The notes under the pieces are model-generated. The model did no database searches. It had not been told where the DNA came from and was given only the letters and a program-made list of their open reading frames with translations. The translations under genes and the position numbers were made by a program. Below, one piece after another: positions 19,201 through 25,253 of a stretch of DNA of 37,541 nucleotides. Each line of letters opens with the position of its first letter. The first letter of the stretch is position 1. The stretch spans positions 1 through 37,541 of the IMG/VR virus record IMGVR_UViG_3300042691_019974, one strand, 5' to 3'. The DNA comes from a virus.

Positions 19201-20038
19201 TGGTTCTAATAATATTATTATTGGTACTAATATTACATTAGAAGCAGCAAGAAAAGATTCTATTAATATAGGAGGGATTATATTCGGAACTGGTTCTTAC
19301 GCAACACCAACAGGAAATCCATTTTCAGGTTCGGCAAATGGCCGTATCGGTATCAACCAACCATTACCGCTATTTAGTCTAGACGTATCAGGATCAGGTA
19401 GATACACTAGTGGTCTTACAGTAACCGGATCTTTAATTGCTCCTTCAATTACGGGATCATTACAAGGTACAGCATCATGGGCAAATAATTCAGTAACTTC
19501 TAGTTACATTCTAAATGCAGTTAGCGCTTCATTTGCTACTTCTGCTTCTCAAGCGCAGAATGCTACTACAGCTTCATATGTTCTTAATGCAATATCTTCT
19601 TCATTTGCAACTACATCATCTTATGTACTAAATGCAGTATCTGCTTCATTCGCTACAAACGCTACAACAGCAGTAACAGCATCCTACTCAAATAACTTCG
19701 TAGTAGGAAGTACACTCACTTTAGACGCTACTCTAACCGATTACGCTACAGTAGCCTCATCAGTTGTAGGATCAAATAACCTATTCACACAAGCTACTAG
19801 CTCTTACACATCAGCGTTCTTCAAATATACTGTATCAAGCGGTAGTAGTACAAGAGCAGGAGAGGTAGTAGCAGCTTGGAATGGAGCTAGTGTTCAATTC
19901 TATGATAACTCAACACTAGACATAGGAACTACTACAGCAGTTACTTCTTCTGTATCTATTGTAACAGGAAACGTACAATTCAATATACAAACCAATTCAT
20001 CCGGCTGGAGAATAAAATCACTAGCCACATTCATTTAA
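10277..20038 (+). CDS. Giant repetitive tail fibre / adhesin (3253 aa)
   Basis: A very long fibre protein. Residues 1-40 carry a phage-fibre N-terminus (LKLRRSAVPGKVPSTSSLDF then GELALNTHDGYVFIKKSG). Blocks in order: an N(T/V)AIG-type repeat region (about 140-285); four 14-residue SHAEG repeats (445-500); three arrays of 17-residue SxFIGxxAG repeats (988-1097, 1422-1566, 2804-2965), each followed by NNIIIGTNITLE and RIGINQPLP(L/I)FSLDVSGSG; a non-repetitive domain (about 1825-2200); long SSYALSASQAQNA-type arrays (1210-1310, 2215-2515); an FN3-like domain with VSWTAVAGASGYRLL (about 2636-2760); and a unique C-terminal domain (about 3140-3253). Eleven GS(L)xGT(A/S)S(W/F)A motifs punctuate it. 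The SHAEG and FIG repeats recall YadA-type trimeric beta-rolls, so a homotrimeric fibre is likely (inference). No peptidase S74 or hydrolase domain was recognised. No stop or frameshift was seen. Confidence 0.85.
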   Translation: MSNNQILKLRRSAVPGKVPSTSSLDFGELALNTHDGYVFIKKSGSNGEEIVVVGAGSSGSFSGSLFGTSSWAVNSLSASYLSGSIGIVNTFTSSGNINVNSLQLGRSSVYPPHFKNTNIVIGSGSMTNVVSASLGSSGSENIAIGDDILTGPTVAHNNVAIGYKALHRFTGSNGTAVGSYALSSSYGGRNSAFGQSAGIYLTHGAFNTIIGDASMFNTIDGNSNTTTGYGSLSNLGIGSHNTAIGTIALRELQTGSFNTVIGSNSGRGLISGSYNTVVGILATLEPYVSHNIILSDGLGNIRARYSSSIWTLADSTVGSFTGSLQGTASWAQNSITASSADNFTVRGTLTAQTIVVQVITSSQELITGSLTVNGPLIATGGITGSLSGTSSFAISSSYSLDSDLLDGKDSSTFATTGSNQFNGNQTITGSLIQGLAGNIATGEDSHAEGSITKAIGNYSHAEGDNTQAKGDYSHAEGQETIASGSYSHAEGYQTIALANHQHVQGQYNAVSSVPSAFIVGNGTDDTNRSNLIHAAGNEVQISGNQRISGSIYFANSSSLYTVNNYDLFLKPNVSGAVILLSQDESHYVLVNYAGTTINDLTVNGFLKTTDFRGTGSLHGTASWANNAITSSYALSSSNAINAATASNILGGAATYIPFFRTDTTLGPSTMFQVSNSFSTTSIAINEVNITSDNPEALYVFQTHPTSINVLTGKGNLNHYLQNNIQNTNQGVSASSDVVATANNGNEDSNYIDMGINSQNYNAGFVGGANDAYLYSIANNLHIGNANDNGTHVGFFVGGSDVEANNKLQLNPDNQHIMSGSLDVSGSLIVNNGITGSLLGTASWAMNAITASYAANVPETASYALQALSSSYAVSASNALTASYALNAQGSGFPYTGSAVITGSLIVTGSVNASLGFTGSLLGTASWANNTISSSYAVSASQAQNAVSSSYPFRVTGSSIHSHDTDQIANVWTVAIGRLTGFQTTAAPFSTFLGVQAGFQAVSASRSVFIGDSSGFQSTNANTSFFAGSAAGAESPNANNSVFIGTTTGYRALNASGSVFLGCNAGEQAANSAFSTIIGYSAGEFSHSSSFSTLIGYNVGSRTGANSGISSNNIIIGTNITLENGRKDSINLGGLIFGTGSYFSTNLINPPFSGSANGRIGINQPLPLFSLDVSGSGRYTNGLEVTGSLIAPNITGSLLGTASWASNALNSITSSYILNAVSASYAATASQAVTASYVLNAISASFATSASQAQNAVTASYVLNAISASFSTTASYALSASQAQNAISASYVLNAVSASYAATASQADNFTVRGTLTAQTIVVQTITSSVDFVTGSTRFGTLQNNTHQFTGSVSITGSLNVVGGITGSLQGTASWANNAISSSYSLSASQAQNAVSSSYPFKVTGSTLYSYNTSQVPASIFQGAIFIGTRAGYQAYNSFDSYFIGQYAGNQASSSANSNFIGYFAGNAATNAANSNFIGSSAGENATNSAQSNFIGLGSGYQTPSAENSNFIGYYAGSSANSASYSNFIGYTAGGSAKNVKYSNFFGTFAGNNAASSSYSTLIGYQVGHNVELGASGIYSNNIIIGTNITLENGRQDSLNLGGLIFGTGSYSTTTGNPFSGSAMGRIGINQPLPIFSLDVSGSGRYTNGLEVTGSLVVSAITGSLQGTSSWANNSISSSYSLSSSYALSSSYALQSTTSSYSLDSDKLDGKDSTTFATTGSNTFRGNQIVTGSLFTSGSNTLIGSTTLTGSLNVSGSTTQTGNNTLLGNTTLSGSIIISGSSGPGTATASVQIYGDIRQAGYHRFDPVTTNIDTSISASYIYVSGSTNDLYFSQNGNGYSNVTRLRWLEGNLYTGLLNGGLITTQSSTVYQISSGSGIIVNLNASLSDNPYPVIQYLNWPNLSASIAPLTASYQQAFVGIDSTGNIYSQGTPFSNGQFDTIINIGNVLFQNQSTINGVKTQPSVAYGFEQAQNVFNRAFGPLKLSGYTLAPSGSSTRGLVVGSGTAYAPGSNYAIDPNEPYYTVDSGTSISKIFRYYQSGSSWVYLTNAGAGFTEIDPTQYSNNGTLSSVANNSWSIQRVFWFPNSVTKAIVVYYGNTVFASETEAIANINIESFVEAPNTAANAVYLGSIVIKGDGLFTTATDFTIVPGGLFRQVGGSGGGGSIVTQTLSGLSDVLISGPTSGQALVYDTNAAKWENKSFISASISGNAVTATTAQTASYVLNAISSSYALSASQAQNAVSASVATTSSLALRNILTASAAGSTITFTKGDNTTFNVTLTTATAETASYISSANVDGPLGKNSILSASYALNATTASYVLNAISSSYVLNAVSSSYALSASRAQEATSASQAQNAVTASYILNAVSASYSLSSSYSLNATSASFATQASTASYVLNAISASYALSSSQSQNSITASYVLNAVSSSYSLSSSYALNSTSSSFATQASTASYVLNAVSSSYALSASQAQNSVTASYILNAVSASYALSASQAQNTISSSFATRAITASYADNLTVAGTLTAQTIVVQTITSSVDFVTGSTRFGTALSNTHQFTGSVSITGSLSVIGAGITGSLFGTSSWANNAISSSYALSASQAQNAVTSSNILGGRANYIPLWSGSSALTSSVIYQTNSNLVIEGSGSLNPSTPTGLSASFDYSGGNYFAGLYSFNYRVYSYIESPVGRIYSPSYVTLGADITDDGSYSSYNVLVSWTAVAGASGYRLLLYNDYFGYNYDFGADVTTNSYTDDGSANSISAPDTSLTATLNSVNINGTVNITGSINLNNGNLFTITNEKNIVIGGNGNNYGISNNVFIGSDAGLTATATEYSNFIGAFAGAGATNANRSTFIGNSAGYNATQANYSIFLGPSAGYQATTAYQSNFIGYQAGQSAANAYFSNFLGPSAGYNATNADQSNFLGCQAGQSATNASRSNFLGHLAGFGATNANRSIFLGYLTGYQATSASYSTLIGYNVSYTPNTALSIGSNNIIIGTNITLEAARKDSINIGGIIFGTGSYATPTGNPFSGSANGRIGINQPLPLFSLDVSGSGRYTSGLTVTGSLIAPSITGSLQGTASWANNSVTSSYILNAVSASFATSASQAQNATTASYVLNAISSSFATTSSYVLNAVSASFATNATTAVTASYSNNFVVGSTLTLDATLTDYATVASSVVGSNNLFTQATSSYTSAFFKYTVSSGSSTRAGEVVAAWNGASVQFYDNSTLDIGTTTAVTSSVSIVTGNVQFNIQTNSSGWRIKSLATFI
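11609..11776 (+). repeat. SHAEG 14-residue repeat array (4 copies)
   Basis: Four consecutive 42-bp units encode SHAEG(x)TxAxGxY, matching the head-type repeats of trimeric autotransporter adhesins (Hep/Hag, YadA-like). A degenerate fifth unit, QHVQG, follows. Confidence 0.8.
13238..13567 (+). repeat. 17-residue SxFIG repeat array, copy A
   Basis: Period 51 bp. Units such as RSVFIGDSSGFQSTNAN and GSVFLGCNAGEQAANSA, ending in FSTLIGYNV. The array is followed by the shared NNIIIGTNITLENG module. Confidence 0.8.
13928..13970 (+). repeat. 43-bp direct repeat, copy 1
   Basis: Identical at base level to 14153-14195. It encodes part of NAVSASYAATASQA. The copies are 225 bp apart, a multiple of three. 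Confidence 0.85.
14153..14195 (+). repeat. 43-bp direct repeat, copy 2
   Basis: Second copy of the 13928-13970 repeat. Recombination between the copies would remove 75 codons in frame. Confidence 0.85.
14540..14975 (+). repeat. 17-residue SxFIG repeat array, copy B
   Basis: Period 51 bp, units such as NSNFIGSSAGENATNSA and YSNFIGYTAGGSAKNVK, ending in YSTLIGYQV and followed by the NNIIIGTNITLENG module. Confidence 0.8.
16918..17810 (+). repeat. Long SSYALSASQAQNA / TASYVLNA(I/V)S array
   Basis: About 300 residues of interleaved Ala/Ser/Asn-rich units (ASYVLNAVS, SSYALSASQAQN, SFATQAST), broken by a short unique insert near 17040-17190. A higher-order unit of roughly 60 residues recurs. Units match better as protein than as DNA. 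Confidence 0.75.
18686..19170 (+). repeat. 17-residue SxFIG repeat array, copy C
   Basis: The longest array, about nine and a half 51-bp units (for example QSNFLGCQAGQSATNAS, RSNFLGHLAGFGATNAN). Neighbouring units share DNA blocks, such as a recurring 'tttttaggtccttcggctgg', which points to recent expansion. It ends in YSTLIGYNV and the NNIIIGTNITLE module. Confidence 0.8.
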
Positions 20039-20053
20039 TAAAACATAAATAAA

Positions 20054-20401
20054 ATGACAGACATTAATTATTACTGGACAATCAACCCCTTAGAGTGCTA
20101 CCCTACATCTTCAGCAGGGCCTGACTATGTATTTACAGCACATTGGCAGCTACATGCTCAAACTGGTTCTTATTCTGCTCAATCAATAGGAACTCAAGGA
20201 TTTCAAGTATCTACTTCAGGTAGCTTTATTCCTTTCGAAGATCTGACTTTAGATATTGTGCAGGCTTGGGTAGAAGAAGCAATGGGAGAGGAAAGAGTAA
20301 ACCAACTAAAAGCAAGTCTAGCTCAAACTATAGAAAATCAAATTAATCCTCCAGTAGTAACATTAACTTCTCCATGGTTAAATACTTCTGGGTCATTATA
20401 A
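20054..20401 (+). CDS. Small fibre-associated protein (DUF7936-like)
   Basis: A 115-aa protein starting 15 nt after the giant fibre stop. It has a beta-rich N-terminal half (YYWTINPLECYPT, YVFTAHWQLHAQTGSYSAQS) and a helical part (DIVQAWVEEAMGEERVNQLK, about 76-95), ending in a Pro/Trp motif (PPVVTLTSPWL). The pattern matches a family of short phage proteins encoded beside tail fibres, which I recall as DUF7936; the family number is from memory. A role as a fibre chaperone or small appendage subunit is suggested by position only. No signal peptide or membrane segment. Confidence 0.65.
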   Translation: MTDINYYWTINPLECYPTSSAGPDYVFTAHWQLHAQTGSYSAQSIGTQGFQVSTSGSFIPFEDLTLDIVQAWVEEAMGEERVNQLKASLAQTIENQINPPVVTLTSPWLNTSGSL

Positions 20402-20412
20402 AATAAGAGTGT

Positions 20413-20586
20413 ATGTATAAAATAGAAATGGAATACTTACCAGGAAATTCTCAGATATGGGTCCTCAAATTAAATTTTGAAGATCCAATATATGAGTATG
20501 ACAACGAAGCCGAAGCACAAGCTAAAGCGAAACAATTAGAATCGTCTGATCCAACTGGTCGTAAGTACAGAGTTGTGTTTTTTTAA
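20413..20586 (+). CDS. 57-aa hypothetical protein
   Basis: A small gene starting at ATG 20413 and ending at TAA 20584-20586. It encodes MYKIEMEYLPGNSQIWVLKL at the start, an acidic helix with EAEAQAKAKQL, and the end RKYRVVFF. The mixed beta-alpha-beta pattern and 57 sense codons filling exactly the space between the DUF7936-like gene and the next promoter element support a real gene. No family recognised. It lies 11 nt after the previous stop and its own stop overlaps the ATATTTATAT element. Confidence 0.6.
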   Translation: MYKIEMEYLPGNSQIWVLKLNFEDPIYEYDNEAEAQAKAKQLESSDPTGRKYRVVFF

Positions 20587-20595
20587 TATTTATAT
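20586..20595 (+). promoter_or_regulatory. ATATTTATAT element, putative promoter of second fibre
   Basis: ATATTTATAT, 41 nt before ATG 20637. The leader holds a small hairpin, TCCTAG 20605-20610 with CTAGGA 20621-20626. Confidence 0.5.
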
Positions 20596-20636
20596 TAAAC
20601 CCCCTCCTAGGGATAGTGAACTAGGAACCAAGTATA

Positions 20637-22403
20637 ATGGCCAATGAATTCATCTCCAGAAATGGGATAATAGCGCTTAATAATTCAGTAATTAGTGGAT
20701 CTTTAACTGTTACAGGCGGTATTATAGGATCCTTTCAAGGAACAGCATCATTTGCTACTACAGCGTCTAACGTACTAGGAGGGGCTTCAAATTATATTCC
20801 ACTATGGAACGGAGCTACTACGTTAAGTAGTAGCGTATTATATCAGAGTAGTGGAAATATTGGTATAGGCACTACTTCTCCTTTATCTAAACTTCATATT
20901 AGCGGACCATCTAATGATGTTGGAGTAAGAATGCTCAACACCACCGCTGCTAAAGCATTTGTAACTTATGTAGATGTTTCAGGCAACTACATTATATATG
21001 ATGCAAATGTTGATAATAATAGACTCACTATTACTTCAGCAGGTACAGCATCTTTTAGTGGTAATGTAGGTATAGGTACTACTTCTCCTGCATCTACCTT
21101 AGATGTTAGAGGCGTAGTAGAAGCAGGTACAGGAACTATAAGAACTGTTCTTTCATATACAGGAACTGGAGGCGTTGTAGGTACCTTATCAAATCATCCT
21201 TTAATTTTATATGCAAACAATGATGAGAGGGCTAGAATTACTGCTGCTGGAAATTTAGGTATAGGTACTACTACTCCTGGGTATAAATTAGATGTGAATA
21301 GTCAAAGTACAGGGATAGCAGCAAGTTTTGGTGCTCAAATATCAAATACAAATTTTTCAGGAATATCTTTTGGATATGTAGAAGCAGCAAATACATCATA
21401 TAGAAAATCTGCTCTTGTGTTCGAAAGATCAGAAACACACGGAGGAGGTTCTAACGCAAGTGGTAAAATACATTTCTTATTAAATAATAATGGCGCTTCA
21501 TCTGCTACTGCATTAACAGATGCTGTAGTAACGATAGATTCTGTAGGAACTACAGTAGGTTCTGTACGCATTGGAATCGGTACTAGATTTCCAACTGCAT
21601 CTTTACATATTAGCGGTAGTGTTTCTACTGATAATTTAATGAGAGTGCAGAGTTCTACTGGAGCTGAGTATTTTTTTATCAGCGGTAGTGGTAATGTAGG
21701 TATAGGAACTACAACACCGGTAGACAAACTAGAAGTAGAAGGCAATATTAGAATCAGAACAGGAAATAGTCTAACTCTTAGAAATGCTACCAACGATTCT
21801 ACAGCAGCAATATATAATGCAGGAGGTAGTGCAGCTTCTAATATCTATTTAGCTGTAGGACCTAGTCCTACAATGACAATAGGATCTAATGTAGGCATAG
21901 GAACTACTTCTCCATCAACAAAACTACATGTAGTCGGCCAAACCTATATTACAGACGATTTATTAATAAGAGGAACGCATAATCCATATGCATTTGGTGG
22001 TAGGGGCGTTATAGCTCTTAATGGTACTGGAGGAAATATAATAAGTTTTGCATCCGCTACAACTACTCATGGATACATGTTTGTAACAAATACAAACTAT
22101 GAGTTTGTTACTGTAGCAAACCAAAATTTTTTATTTTATAATGGAAGTACTGAAGCATTAAGAATTAATAATAGTGGTAATGTAGGTATAGGTACTTCAT
22201 CTCCTTCAACTCGTCTTCATGTTTCTGCCTCTACAGGAGGCGTATTAGAGGTAGACGGAGCTGGTACAGCCGGAGCTAATGCATTATATGTTAGTGCTAG
22301 TGGTAATGTTGGTATCGGGACTTCTACTCCAACAGAAAAATTAACTATAAGAGGTAATGGAGCTAAGTTATTAATAGAATCTGAGACTAGTCCTACGAAT
22401 TAA
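20637..22403 (+). CDS. Second tail fibre, N-terminal fragment (frameshifted)
   Basis: 588 codons of a fibre built from GNVGIGT(T/S)(S/T)PxxKLxVxG modules, eight of them here, spaced by variable beta-rich inserts. Such modules are common in phage fibre shafts. The N-terminus begins MANEFISRNGIIALNNSVIS and then has GSFQGTASFATTAS, which echoes the giant fibre's motif. The frame ends at TAA 22401-22403, created by a 59-bp perfect tandem duplication (22339-22456). Without the extra 59 bases the frame runs on to 24484 and would encode one 1262-aa protein. As it stands, translation yields a fibre lacking the distal modules and C-terminal domain. It is either a broken gene or an assembly or sampling artefact. 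Confidence 0.8.
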   Translation: MANEFISRNGIIALNNSVISGSLTVTGGIIGSFQGTASFATTASNVLGGASNYIPLWNGATTLSSSVLYQSSGNIGIGTTSPLSKLHISGPSNDVGVRMLNTTAAKAFVTYVDVSGNYIIYDANVDNNRLTITSAGTASFSGNVGIGTTSPASTLDVRGVVEAGTGTIRTVLSYTGTGGVVGTLSNHPLILYANNDERARITAAGNLGIGTTTPGYKLDVNSQSTGIAASFGAQISNTNFSGISFGYVEAANTSYRKSALVFERSETHGGGSNASGKIHFLLNNNGASSATALTDAVVTIDSVGTTVGSVRIGIGTRFPTASLHISGSVSTDNLMRVQSSTGAEYFFISGSGNVGIGTTTPVDKLEVEGNIRIRTGNSLTLRNATNDSTAAIYNAGGSAASNIYLAVGPSPTMTIGSNVGIGTTSPSTKLHVVGQTYITDDLLIRGTHNPYAFGGRGVIALNGTGGNIISFASATTTHGYMFVTNTNYEFVTVANQNFLFYNGSTEALRINNSGNVGIGTSSPSTRLHVSASTGGVLEVDGAGTAGANALYVSASGNVGIGTSTPTEKLTIRGNGAKLLIESETSPTN

Positions 22404-22456
22404 CTATAAGAGGTAATGGAGCTAAGTTATTAATAGAATCTGAGACTAGTCCTACG
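22339..22456 (+). repeat. 59-bp perfect tandem duplication disrupting the fibre gene
   Basis: Two adjacent identical copies, 22339-22397 and 22398-22456, beginning AATTAACTATAAGAGG and ending AGTCCTACG. 59 is not a multiple of three, so the second copy shifts the frame and brings the stop TAA at 22401. Removing one copy gives continuous coding sequence from 20637 to 24484 (3789 bp, 1263 codons). Confidence 0.95.
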
Positions 22457-22639
22457 GGATATTTTGCTTACTTACAAGCAAATTATGATGCAACAAATCC
22501 GTTTGTTCTTAATAGTCAAGGATTTGACATATTAGGCTCTAAAACAGGGATAGGATCTAATAGGGCTACGTATTTAAATAGTTATTACGATATATCTCTT
22601 AATACTTCCGGATTTACAGCATCTGCTGCTACTACTAGA

Positions 22640-24484
22640 ATGTTTATATCTCAATCAGGCAATGTAGGTATAGGTACTACTTCTCCATCACAAAAATTAG
22701 AAATAAATTCAACTGGGACTGATAATTTTATAAAATACACTACAACGTCTACCGGAACAACGGGTACAGATGGATTATTAGTTGGTATAGCAAATTCAAA
22801 CGAAACTTATATATTAAACTACGAAAGTAGCCCAATAAAAATATTTACAGCAGGTAATGAACGTATGCGTATTACAGCTGCTGGGGATGTAGGTATAGGT
22901 ACTACTTCTCCATTTTCTAAATTTACCGTACTTGGAGGTGCTTCTGCTTCTCAAATTAGTATAATAAATAGCGATGGAGGACATTTAATACTTCGTTCAG
23001 GTATTCCGGGGATAAGTAATAATGGAGCATCTTTTGTAACAGCTGATGTAGATGGAAGTAATCAGAATACTAGAATGGTTATTTCTTCTGCGGGAAATGT
23101 GGGGATTGGAACTGCGTCTCCTGCTTACAGACTAGATGTAAGCGGCTCAATAGGATTAGCTGGTAGTTTGTTTGCTCAAACAACATCTAACTACAATGTA
23201 CTATATAGTAAAACCGGAGGAGCGGCAATATACCTTGGTGGATCAGGAGATCCGGCTAATTACTACGATAATACAACACATAATTTTAGAAATATAGGAG
23301 GCGGAACTAATTATGCTACTCTAAATTCAACAGGTTTAGGTATAGGCACTACTTCTCCATCAACTGCTTTACATATAGCTAGAGCAGCGGCTAGTGCTCC
23401 TGCTATACGATTACAAACCACAAATTCTACAGCAAATGGATCAATACAATGGGCAAATAGTACCAATAGTATAATAGCTGTAATAGGATCAAATTATAAT
23501 GTATCTGATGGAGAGGGAGGATTAGAGTTTGCTACCGGCGGTACTACTACTAGAATGTTTATTAGTTCTAGCGGTAATGTAGGCATTGGTACTACATCTC
23601 CTGCTGCTAAGTTAGATATTGCATATTCAACGAATCCCACAACAGCAACTCCTCATATTATATTAACTACTGGAGGTACAGCAAAACAAGCAGCAATTAC
23701 TGCTGAATCTTTTGCTGTTAGTGGGTTAGTTTTTTCTACGGGGGATGGCACATTAGTTGATCGAATGACAATTTTGAGAAGTAATGGTAATGTCGGTATA
23801 GGTACTACGTCTCCTGCTGCTAAACTACAAGTACAAGGAAATACAATAATAAGCGGCTCTCTAAACGTTACAGGTAGTGTAACTGCTCCTTCTTTTGTAG
23901 GTACTGCCTCGTTTGCAGTATCTGCTTCTTGGGCTCCTAATACGGGAGGTGGAGGTGTTACTATAAATAATAACACTGACAACTACTTAATTACAGCAAC
24001 AGGAACAGCAAATACACTAAATGGAGAAGCAAATTTACAATTTAATGGATCTACTCTTACAGTAACGGGGAATGCTGTGGCAAACGCATTTACAGGATCT
24101 TTACAAGGAACAGCCTCATTTGCAGTGTCCGCTTCTTGGGCTCCGTCTGCTGGAGGTAGCGCTCCTACAGCAGTCACTTTTAATAGGGTAACCGCTTCTT
24201 ACACCTTTGCGTTAACAGACGCAGGGAAGACTGTAGAAGTTAGTGCTAGTGCAGCCGGTACTTATAACTTAACAGTACCTCCTGCATCCACTACAAACTT
24301 TGCCGATGGTACATTTATAGACGTTGTATTGTATGGAACAGGATCCATACAGTTTGTAACAGGTTCAGGCGTAACATTTAGAAGCGCTAACAACTGGACT
24401 AAGCTAGGAACAAGATACGGAGCCGCTACTATAATAAACATTGCTGGGGACGAATGGTATCTAATTGGTAACCTAAACGCATAA
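22640..24484 (+). CDS. Second tail fibre, C-terminal fragment
   Basis: The downstream part of the fibre interrupted at 22403. The frame is open from 22391, so 22640 is merely the first ATG; no A-rich leader or promoter element marks a real start, and the 22404-22639 stretch is coding sequence of the intact gene (GYFAYLQANYDA and onwards). It holds six more GIGT(T/A)SP modules, then a GSV/FVGTASFAVSASWAP motif twice, and a C-terminal domain (about 510-614: YTFALTDAGKTVEVSAS, YNLTVPPAS, WYLIGNLNA) of a type found at the tips of many phage fibres and probably involved in trimerisation or display. It would be expressed only if the duplication is absent or translation reinitiates. Confidence 0.75.
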   Translation: MFISQSGNVGIGTTSPSQKLEINSTGTDNFIKYTTTSTGTTGTDGLLVGIANSNETYILNYESSPIKIFTAGNERMRITAAGDVGIGTTSPFSKFTVLGGASASQISIINSDGGHLILRSGIPGISNNGASFVTADVDGSNQNTRMVISSAGNVGIGTASPAYRLDVSGSIGLAGSLFAQTTSNYNVLYSKTGGAAIYLGGSGDPANYYDNTTHNFRNIGGGTNYATLNSTGLGIGTTSPSTALHIARAAASAPAIRLQTTNSTANGSIQWANSTNSIIAVIGSNYNVSDGEGGLEFATGGTTTRMFISSSGNVGIGTTSPAAKLDIAYSTNPTTATPHIILTTGGTAKQAAITAESFAVSGLVFSTGDGTLVDRMTILRSNGNVGIGTTSPAAKLQVQGNTIISGSLNVTGSVTAPSFVGTASFAVSASWAPNTGGGGVTINNNTDNYLITATGTANTLNGEANLQFNGSTLTVTGNAVANAFTGSLQGTASFAVSASWAPSAGGSAPTAVTFNRVTASYTFALTDAGKTVEVSASAAGTYNLTVPPASTTNFADGTFIDVVLYGTGSIQFVTGSGVTFRSANNWTKLGTRYGAATIINIAGDEWYLIGNLNA

Positions 24485-24488
24485 AGTT

Positions 24489-25241
24489 ATGAGTATATTT
24501 GGAACTAGAGATAGTGGAACTAAAATAGTTACAAATGGATTAAGAGTGTGGTATGATATTTCACAATTAAGATCATATCCAACAACAGGCACTATAATTA
24601 CAGATATTAGCGGTAACTTAGATAGTGGTTCGCTTGCAAACGGTCCTCTTTATACAGCCAGCAATGGAGGGGGCATTGTTTTAGATAGAACAGATGATTA
24701 TATAATAGGTGCATCATCTACCAATACCGTGTTTTCACCATCTACCGGCTATACTATGGGGTCTTGGGTATATCCGCAATTTACTGCTGGCGACTTTGGT
24801 GATCAATTTGGTGCAAATATAGCTGGTAGAGCAAACCCAGCTACGAATAGTGATTTAAGTTACACTTTATTATTAGGATACGGAAGTTTCGGTATGGGAG
24901 CTGTTCAAGGAATTGTTTATGCCTACAACCAGTTGAATAATTTTGGTTTTCTAGGTACTTCAAACCGCTGGACCAACAACGCCTGGAACTTTATTATGGC
25001 CGGACACTCGGGAAGTACTGTAAAGATATGGGCCAATGGTTCTCATATTGGTACGATTACAGGCATGGGCACCGGTAATTTAAATTATACTGCTCATAGA
25101 TACCTAATCGGGTATCAAGGTAGTAATACTTTTTATAGATTTCGTGGAACAGTTGGAGCTAGTTATGCTTATAACAGGTTATTAACAGATGCCGAAATTT
25201 TACAAAACTATAATGCTACACGATTAAGATTCGGATTATAA
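24489..25241 (+). CDS. LamG / concanavalin-A-like lectin-domain protein
   Basis: A 250-aa protein made up almost wholly of one LamG-type jelly-roll domain. Seen: LRVWYDISQLRSYP with TDISGN and a Gly-rich GGGIVLDRTDDYI at the front, TMGSWVYPQF in the middle, and WNFIMAGHSGSTVKIWANGS followed by a late AYNRLLTDAEILQNY helix. This is the standard order for the phage and bacterial LamG_3 group, which bind glycans or glycoprotein surfaces. It starts 4 nt after the fibre stop with no leader, so it belongs to the same transcript, and is a good candidate for a receptor-binding tip or for decoration of the fibre. No catalytic residues of a hydrolase were recognised. Confidence 0.8.
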   Translation: MSIFGTRDSGTKIVTNGLRVWYDISQLRSYPTTGTIITDISGNLDSGSLANGPLYTASNGGGIVLDRTDDYIIGASSTNTVFSPSTGYTMGSWVYPQFTAGDFGDQFGANIAGRANPATNSDLSYTLLLGYGSFGMGAVQGIVYAYNQLNNFGFLGTSNRWTNNAWNFIMAGHSGSTVKIWANGSHIGTITGMGTGNLNYTAHRYLIGYQGSNTFYRFRGTVGASYAYNRLLTDAEILQNYNATRLRFGL

Positions 25242-25253
25242 AAAATATTTAAG

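Noticed and set aside
10277-20038. CRISPR-like array or non-coding satellite
   Set aside because: The repeats are in-frame protein repeats with no spacers of fixed length, and the DNA diverges while the protein is kept.
22339-22456. Programmed ribosomal frameshift or intron at the fibre break
   Set aside because: The break is fully explained by a perfect 59-bp duplication. There is no slippery heptamer with structure, and no intron core or endonuclease gene.
10277-25241. Diversity-generating retroelement acting on the fibre or LamG gene
   Set aside because: No reverse transcriptase, template repeat or adenine-biased variable repeat pair was seen in the window.
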